A stretch of 64,000 nt of DNA. Source: Xanthomonas sp. CFBP 8443. Lineage in GTDB: Bacteria > Pseudomonadota > Gammaproteobacteria > Xanthomonadales > Xanthomonadaceae. The translations under genes were made by a program, and so were the position numbers. The notes under the pieces were generated by a model. The model saw only the letters and a list, made by a program, of their open reading frames with translations. It made no database searches and was not told where the DNA came from. Positions 59,423 through 64,000 of this stretch are shown piece by piece (positions within the stretch are counted from its first letter, which is position 1; each line of letters opens with the position of its first letter). The stretch is taken from assembly GCF_025666195.1 (NCBI RefSeq), contig NZ_CP102592.1:3596001-3660000 (forward strand), read 5' to 3'.

Positions 59423-59511
59423 CCGGCGATTTAACCATACGGGGAAGTCGGTTGCAGTATGTGTGCTCCATGAATCGAGCGCAAATGCCCGGCAGCGTTG
59501 GCTTTTCGCCT

Positions 59512-59529
59512 CCATACTGCATCGTATTG
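59512..59529. promoter_or_regulatory. TetR operator O1, CCATAC-N6-GTATTG
   Basis: An 18-base inverted repeat with one mismatch (CCATAC-TGCATC-GTATTG) overlaps the start of the -35 TTGACA at 59527-59532. Its centre is 36 bases from O2. A further CCATAC half-site lies at 59435-59440 beside the TetR gene. Confidence 0.8.
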
Positions 59530-59554
59530 ACATCGCCGCGCACTGCTCCATACT
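59527..59554 (+). promoter_or_regulatory. Promoter of the hydrolase-fadE operon
   Basis: TTGACA (59527-59532, perfect -35) and CATACT (59549-59554) are separated by 16 bases. The expected start of transcription falls at about 59561, directly at the ATG (59562), so the mRNA is probably leaderless; no ribosome binding site is seen. Confidence 0.7.
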
Positions 59555-59565
59555 AGCCGGTATGG
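59548..59565. promoter_or_regulatory. TetR operator O2, CCATAC-N6-GTATGG, over the -10 and start codon
   Basis: The perfect 18-base inverted repeat CCATAC-TAGCCG-GTATGG covers the -10 and the ATG at 59562. Binding here would block transcription start directly. Confidence 0.85.
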
Positions 59566-60482
59566 TTTCCTCTCCCTCCACCGCGCCCACTGCCGCCTCC
59601 GCCGTGCTTTCCGGCGCGGACGACATGCGCCTGGCGGCGACCGTCATGGACTCCGGCGACGCCGGCAGCGTGCTGTTCGCGCACGGCTTCGGCCAGACCC
59701 GGCACGCCTGGATGACCAGCGCTGCGGCGTTGCAGGCGCATGGCTATCGCAGCGTCGCCTACGACGCGCGCGGCCATGGCGACTCCACCCGCAATCCCGC
59801 CACCCTGGCCTACCGCGGCGAACAGTTCACCGACGACCTGATCGTGGTCGCCGGCGAAATGGCGCCGGCGCCGGTGCTGGTGGCCGCCTCGATGGGCGGG
59901 CTGTTCGGGCTGATGGCCGAGGCACGCTGGCCGGGCCTGTTCCGCGCGATGGTGCTGGTCGACATCACTCCGCGCTGGCAGCCGGCCGGGGTCGAGCGCA
60001 TCCTCGCCTTCATGAGCGCGCATCCGCACGGCTTCGCCACCCTGGACGAGGCCGGCGACGCGATCGCCGCCTATCTGCCGCAGCGCGCGCGCAAGTCGCC
60101 GGAGGCGCTGCGCAGCGTCCTGCGCCGGCACGCCGACGGCCGCTGGTACTGGCACTGGGATCCGCGCCTGGTCGAGGAACTGGCGCGCGACAGCGACCAG
60201 CACCAGGATGCGATCGCGCAGGCCGCCAGCAAGGTGCAGTGCCCGCTGCTGCTGGTCAGCGGCGGGCGCAGCGACCTGGTCACGCCGCAGACCATCGAAG
60301 ACTTCCTGTCGTTGGTGCCGCATGCGCAACATGCGCACCTGCCCGAGGCCACGCATATGCTGGCCGGCGACGACAACGCCGCATTTACCGCCACTGTGTT
60401 GCATTATCTGGACGCACTGCCACCGGCTAGCGCCGCCGCACCGTCCGCCGTCACCGAGCATGTCCCCGGAGCAAGCCCATGA
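59562..60482 (+). CDS. Alpha/beta hydrolase
   Basis: The 306-residue protein has an alpha/beta-hydrolase fold without signal peptide: LFAHGFGQTRHAWMTSA, SVAYDARGHGDSTRN, nucleophile elbow VLVAASMGGLFGLMAEA, an acid in LLVSGGRSDLVTP and the catalytic histidine in LPEATHMLAGDDN. It resembles esterases of the same broad group as proline iminopeptidase. The stop overlaps the fadE start (ATGA), so a role in fatty-acid or ester catabolism is likely. Confidence 0.88.
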   Translation: MVSSPSTAPTAASAVLSGADDMRLAATVMDSGDAGSVLFAHGFGQTRHAWMTSAAALQAHGYRSVAYDARGHGDSTRNPATLAYRGEQFTDDLIVVAGEMAPAPVLVAASMGGLFGLMAEARWPGLFRAMVLVDITPRWQPAGVERILAFMSAHPHGFATLDEAGDAIAAYLPQRARKSPEALRSVLRRHADGRWYWHWDPRLVEELARDSDQHQDAIAQAASKVQCPLLLVSGGRSDLVTPQTIEDFLSLVPHAQHAHLPEATHMLAGDDNAAFTATVLHYLDALPPASAAAPSAVTEHVPGASP

Positions 60483-62959
60483 GCATCGTCGCACCCTTCC
60501 TCGTGTTGTTGTTGGCAGGCGCTTTCGCCGCCTATCACCGCATGCGACTCGCCGTCTGGGCCGCGCTGAGCGCCACGCTGCTGGTCGCGTGCTGGCTGCT
60601 AGGCGCCAACCACACCGCCACCATCGTCGCCGCGGTGCTGCTGGCACTGGTCGCGGTGCCGCTGCTGTTGCCGTTCGTGCGCAAGCCGCTGCTCACCGCG
60701 CCGATGCTGAAGGTGTTCCGCAAGGTGCTGCCGCCGCTGTCGCAGACCGAGCGCATCGCGCTGGAAACCGGCTCGGTCGGGTTCGAGGGCGAACTGTTCA
60801 CCGGCGACCCGGACTGGCAGAAGCTGCTCGACTATCCCAAGCCGCAGCTGACCGCCGAGGAGCAGGCGTTCCTCGACGGCCCGGTAGAAGAGCTGTGCCG
60901 CATGACCAACGACTGGGAAATTACCCACGTCCATGCCGACCTGCCGCCGGAACTGTGGAGTTTCGTCAAGAAGCACAAGTTCTTCGGCATGATCATTCCC
61001 AAGGAATACGGCGGCCTGGGCTTCTCCGCGCTGGCCCACCACAAGGTGATCCAGAAGATCGCCTCGGTGTCGAGCGTGGTCAGCTCCACGGTCGGCGTGC
61101 CGAACTCGCTGGGCCCGGGCGAGCTGCTGCTGCACTACGGTTCCAAGGAGCAGAAGGACTACTACCTGCCGCGCCTGGCGGTGGGCCAGGAAGTGCCGTG
61201 CTTCGGCCTGACCGGTCCGTTCGCCGGCTCCGACGCGACCTCGATCCCCGACTACGGCATCGTCTGCAAGGGCGAGTGGAACGGCGCCAACGTGCTCGGC
61301 GTCAAGCTGACCTTCGACAAGCGCTACATCACCCTGGCGCCGGTGGCGACGCTGGTCGGCCTGGCGTTCCGCATGTACGACCCGGACGGCCTGATCGGCG
61401 ACACCAAGGACATCGGCATCACCCTGGCGCTGCTGCCGCGCGAGACTCCGGGGGTCGAGATCGGCCGCCGCCACTTCCCGCTGAACTCGCCGTTCCAGAA
61501 CGGCCCGATCCATGGCCGCGAGGTGTTCATCCCGCTCAGCCAGCTGATCGGCGGCGTGGACATGGTCGGCAAGGGCTGGAACATGCTCAACGAGTGCCTG
61601 GCCGTGGGCCGCTCGATCACCCTGCCCTCCACCGCCAGCGGCGGCGCCAAGTACGGCGCCATCGTCACCGGCGCCTACGCGCGCATCCGCAAGCAGTTCG
61701 GCCTGTCGGTCGGCCGCTTCGAGGGTGTGGAAGAGGCGCTGGCGCGGATCGGCGGCAAGGCGTACGCGATCAGCGCGCTGTCTCAGGCCACCGCCGCGGC
61801 GGTGGATCGCGGCGACGTGCCGTCGGTGCCGTCGGCGATCGCCAAGTACCACTGCACCTCGATGAGCCGCGAAGTCATCAGCGACGTGATGGACGTGGTC
61901 GGCGGCAAGGGCATCATCCTGGGGCCGCGCAACTTCGCCGGCCGCAGCTGGCAGGCGGCGCCGATCGCGATCACCGTGGAAGGCGCCAACATCATGACCC
62001 GCAGCCTGCTGATCTTCGGCCAGGGCGCGATCCTGTGCCATCCGTGGGTGATGAAGGAGATGAAGGCCGCCGGCAATCCGGACCACAAGGCCGGCGTCGA
62101 CGAGTTCGACCGCAACCTGTTCGGTCACATCGGCTTTGCCATCTCCAACGCGGTGCGCTCGCTGTGGTTCGGCCTGACCGCCGCGCGCATCGGCGCCGCC
62201 CCGGGCGACGCCTACACCCGCCGCTTCTTCCGCAAGCTGGACCGCTACTCGGCGAACCTGGCACTGATGGCCGACGTGTCGATGCTGATGCTCGGCGGCA
62301 AGCTGAAGTTCAAGGAATCGCTGTCCGGCCGCCTGGGCGACGTGCTGAGCCACATCTACATGACCAGCGCGATGCTCAAGCGTTACCACGACGACGGCGC
62401 GCCGGCGACCGACCAGCCGCTGCTGGCGTGGGCGTTCCACGACAGCGTGCACAAGATCGAGCTGGCGCTGTCGGCTGCGCTGCGCAACTTCCCGATCCGC
62501 CCGGTGGGCTGGCTGATGTGGGCGCTGATCTTCCCCTGGGGCCGCCGCGCCGAAGCGCCGGGCGACCGCCTGGGCCACCGCGTCGCCGCGCTGCTGATGA
62601 CCCCGAACGAAGCCCGCGACCGGTTGGGCCAGGGCGTGTTCCTGACCCCGTGCGAGAACAACCCGGGCGGGCGCATCGCCAGCTATCTGACCAAGGCGGT
62701 GCTGGCCGAGCCGGTCGAGCGCAAGTTCCTGAAGGCGCTCAAGAGCAAGGGCATCGAGGCGCTGGACTTCGCTTCGCAGCTGGACGAGGCGGTGCGCGAA
62801 GGCGTGCTGTCGGCCGACGAGCGCCGCCAGCTGGAGGAACTGCGCGAGATCACCATGGACACGATCAGCGTGGACGACTTCGACGCCGACGAACTGCGCT
62901 CGGCCAGCTACTACCACCGCGCCACGGCCGGCGACGACCATTCGCGCGAAGCGGCCTGA
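60479..62959 (+). CDS. fadE: Acyl-CoA dehydrogenase FadE
   Basis: FadE carries out the first step of fatty-acid beta-oxidation. The 826-residue protein is of the long bacterial FadE class: two N-terminal membrane helices (about 5-25 and 30-65), the FAD/acyl domain with FFGMIIPKEYGGLGFSALAH, CFGLTGPFAGSDATSIPDYG, WNMLNECLAVGRSITLPS, the catalytic-glutamate region AITVEGANIMTRSLLIFGQG and a long C-terminal extension (DUF1974-like). It is translationally coupled to the hydrolase and controlled by the TetR operators upstream. Confidence 0.95.
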   Translation: MSIVAPFLVLLLAGAFAAYHRMRLAVWAALSATLLVACWLLGANHTATIVAAVLLALVAVPLLLPFVRKPLLTAPMLKVFRKVLPPLSQTERIALETGSVGFEGELFTGDPDWQKLLDYPKPQLTAEEQAFLDGPVEELCRMTNDWEITHVHADLPPELWSFVKKHKFFGMIIPKEYGGLGFSALAHHKVIQKIASVSSVVSSTVGVPNSLGPGELLLHYGSKEQKDYYLPRLAVGQEVPCFGLTGPFAGSDATSIPDYGIVCKGEWNGANVLGVKLTFDKRYITLAPVATLVGLAFRMYDPDGLIGDTKDIGITLALLPRETPGVEIGRRHFPLNSPFQNGPIHGREVFIPLSQLIGGVDMVGKGWNMLNECLAVGRSITLPSTASGGAKYGAIVTGAYARIRKQFGLSVGRFEGVEEALARIGGKAYAISALSQATAAAVDRGDVPSVPSAIAKYHCTSMSREVISDVMDVVGGKGIILGPRNFAGRSWQAAPIAITVEGANIMTRSLLIFGQGAILCHPWVMKEMKAAGNPDHKAGVDEFDRNLFGHIGFAISNAVRSLWFGLTAARIGAAPGDAYTRRFFRKLDRYSANLALMADVSMLMLGGKLKFKESLSGRLGDVLSHIYMTSAMLKRYHDDGAPATDQPLLAWAFHDSVHKIELALSAALRNFPIRPVGWLMWALIFPWGRRAEAPGDRLGHRVAALLMTPNEARDRLGQGVFLTPCENNPGGRIASYLTKAVLAEPVERKFLKALKSKGIEALDFASQLDEAVREGVLSADERRQLEELREITMDTISVDDFDADELRSASYYHRATAGDDHSREAA

Positions 62960-63030
62960 TCCAAACCGGCCAGTTCCACACCGGCCTGCTTCAAAACCGG
63001 CAACATCCACGCCGGCGACACGCTCACCAC

Positions 63031-63054
63031 GACGGCGGACTTCGGTCCGCCGTC
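63031..63054 (+). terminator. Perfect 10-bp hairpin with TTCG loop before the DUF4442 gene
   Basis: GACGGCGGAC and GTCCGCCGTC are exact inverses around a TTCG tetraloop, which makes an unusually stable RNA hairpin. It is followed by GTCATTT, so termination would be weak. It lies 20 bases before the DUF4442 ATG and may act as an attenuator or 3'-end stabiliser of the fadE mRNA. Confidence 0.7.
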
Positions 63055-63074
63055 GTCATTTGGAGACGCACACC

Positions 63075-63551
63075 ATGAGCCAACTGCTGTCGCTCTATCA
63101 ACGCATGCAACGCTGGCCGGCTGGGCAATGGCTGTTCTCGCGCGCGGTGTGCTTCAAGGCACCCTATTTCGCCAGCATCGCCCCGCGTATCACGGTGCTG
63201 CAGCCGGGCCGCTGCGAGGCGCGCTTCGCGCATCGGCGGCGGGTCAGCAACCACCTGGGCACGGTGCATGCGATCGCGCTGTGCAACCTGGCCGAACTAG
63301 CCGGCGGGGTCATGGTCGATGCCAGCCTGCCGCCGTCGATGCGCTGGATCCCGAAAGGCATGCGCGTGGAATACCGCAGCAAGGCCCGCGGCACGATGCA
63401 CGCGGTGGCGACGCCGGACGTGGCGATCGTGGCCGCCGACAGCGGCTACGAAATGCCGGTCAGCGTGGAGATCCGCGACGAAGGCGATCAGGTCGTGTTC
63501 TTCGCCAGCATCGCCATGTGGGTGTCGCCGCGCACGAAGGCGAAGGGCTAG
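63075..63551 (+). CDS. DUF4442 hotdog-fold protein (thioesterase-like)
   Basis: The 158-residue protein is a DUF4442/PaaI-like hotdog domain: YFASIAPRITVLQPGRCEAR, HLGTVHAIALCNLAELAGGV (the hotdog helix) and KGMRVEYRSKARGTM. It is predicted to act on acyl thioesters. It lies downstream of fadE on the same strand, which fits acyl-CoA metabolism. ATG 63075 was chosen; a METHT extension to 63060 is less likely. Confidence 0.87.
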   Translation: MSQLLSLYQRMQRWPAGQWLFSRAVCFKAPYFASIAPRITVLQPGRCEARFAHRRRVSNHLGTVHAIALCNLAELAGGVMVDASLPPSMRWIPKGMRVEYRSKARGTMHAVATPDVAIVAADSGYEMPVSVEIRDEGDQVVFFASIAMWVSPRTKAKG

Positions 63552-63566
63552 GCAGCTGCGCGGCGC

Positions 63567-63920
63567 TCAAGACGCCAGCAATAGCGCCGCGATCGCCAGC
63601 GCCGCCGGCAGCGCCTGCACGTAGAGGATCCGGCGGCTGACGCTCCAAGCGCCGTACAGGCCGGCCACGACCACGCAGCCGAGGAAGAACAGCATCACGT
63701 CCACCCGCTGCGCCGCCACGCCCCAGCCGAGGCCCGCGGCGAGAAAGCCGTTGTACAGGCCCTGGTTGGCCGCGAGCACCTTGGTCAGCTGCGCCTTTTC
63801 CGGCGTGTTGCGGAACACCTTCATGCCCAGCGGCCGGGTCCACAGGAACATCTCCAACACCAGGAAATACAGGTGCAGCAGCGCCACCAGGCACACCAGG
63901 ATCGAGGCCAGCAGGGTCAT
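63567..63920 (-). CDS. DUF1304 membrane protein
   Basis: The 117-residue protein has four hydrophobic helices and the DUF1304 features LVALLHLYFLVLEMFLWTRP, GMKVFRNTPE and ANQGLYNGFLAAGLGWG. The function is unknown. ATG 63920 is used; a TTG at 63938 would add six residues. It converges on the DUF4442 gene with 15 bases between the stops. Positions 63939-64000 contain no gene. Confidence 0.9.
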   Translation of the reverse strand: MTLLASILVCLVALLHLYFLVLEMFLWTRPLGMKVFRNTPEKAQLTKVLAANQGLYNGFLAAGLGWGVAAQRVDVMLFFLGCVVVAGLYGAWSVSRRILYVQALPAALAIAALLLAS

Positions 63921-64000
63921 GCGCGCGTCCGTCGGCAAAAGAGAAGACGCACAGCATAGCCGCTGGCGCTGCGGCGGGCATCGCGGCCCAGCAACGCATG

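Overview
The window is chromosomal DNA from a high-GC gammaproteobacterium of the Xanthomonadaceae, most likely Xanthomonas or a close relative (inference). The basis is the gene set and gene order (pilU-pilT beside yggS-proC, metX-metB-hom as one operon, large TonB-dependent receptors, an AAC(6')-Iz-like acetyltransferase), the strong GC bias with very long spurious antisense frames, and two intergenic repeat families: GTAG-type palindromes and inverted pairs of seven-base repeats. No rRNA, tRNA, CRISPR array, insertion sequence or prophage gene was recognised.

Layout. 1-6.4 kb (minus): partial YitT protein, a small membrane protein, a MASE1 diguanylate cyclase coupled to a beta-propeller protein, then the type IV pilus retraction ATPases pilU and pilT. 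6.4-8.5 kb (plus): yggS, proC, DUF4426 lipoprotein. 8.6-10.6 kb: soxR divergent from an MFS exporter across a canonical SoxR box. 10.6-12.5 kb (minus): pdxH, an aminoglycoside acetyltransferase-like gene and a BtuF-like protein. 12.6-16 kb (plus): aroK-aroB, a WGR protein, hemE. 16-25.3 kb: a second MFS transporter, then two tandem paralogous hybrid sensor kinases with periplasmic propellers. 25.5-28 kb: YceI-cytochrome b561-YceI and a GNAT. 28-31.5 kb: amidase, glutaredoxin-like protein, L-serine dehydratase. 31.8-38.4 kb: a third propeller sensor ending in GGDEF, an alpha/beta hydrolase, and a secreted GH18 chitinase behind LacI-type operator sequences. 38.4-42 kb (minus): the methionine operon metX-metB-hom under a SAM-I riboswitch. 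42-51 kb: M23 peptidase, prfC, hemolysin III, AsmA, CBS protein, glycosyltransferase, mtgA, hslO. 51-58.8 kb: a putative outer-membrane protein, a TonB-dependent receptor, a TPR-sulfotransferase coupled to a 2OG-Fe(II) oxygenase, and a TPR-Asp/Asn beta-hydroxylase. 58.8-64 kb: a TetR regulator divergent from a hydrolase-fadE operon, a DUF4442 thioesterase-like protein and a DUF1304 membrane protein.

How the genes work together. Many neighbours are translationally coupled by ATGA, GTGA or TGATG overlaps. Three large propeller sensors (two ending in kinase/receiver, one in GGDEF) plus the MASE1 cyclase form a notable signalling concentration. The TetR regulator probably controls fatty-acid or ester catabolism through paired CCATAC-N6-GTATGG operators that overlap the hydrolase promoter. 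The receptor, sulfotransferase and hydroxylase cluster looks like an uncharacterised modification locus.

Most unusual are the five inverted heptad-repeat pairs at gene borders. Three of them run into coding sequence and supply the ends of YggS, ProC and both sensor kinases. Several genes also have a -10-like hexamer only 6-8 bases before the ATG, which suggests leaderless mRNAs. Product names rest on family recognition by eye; no database search was run.
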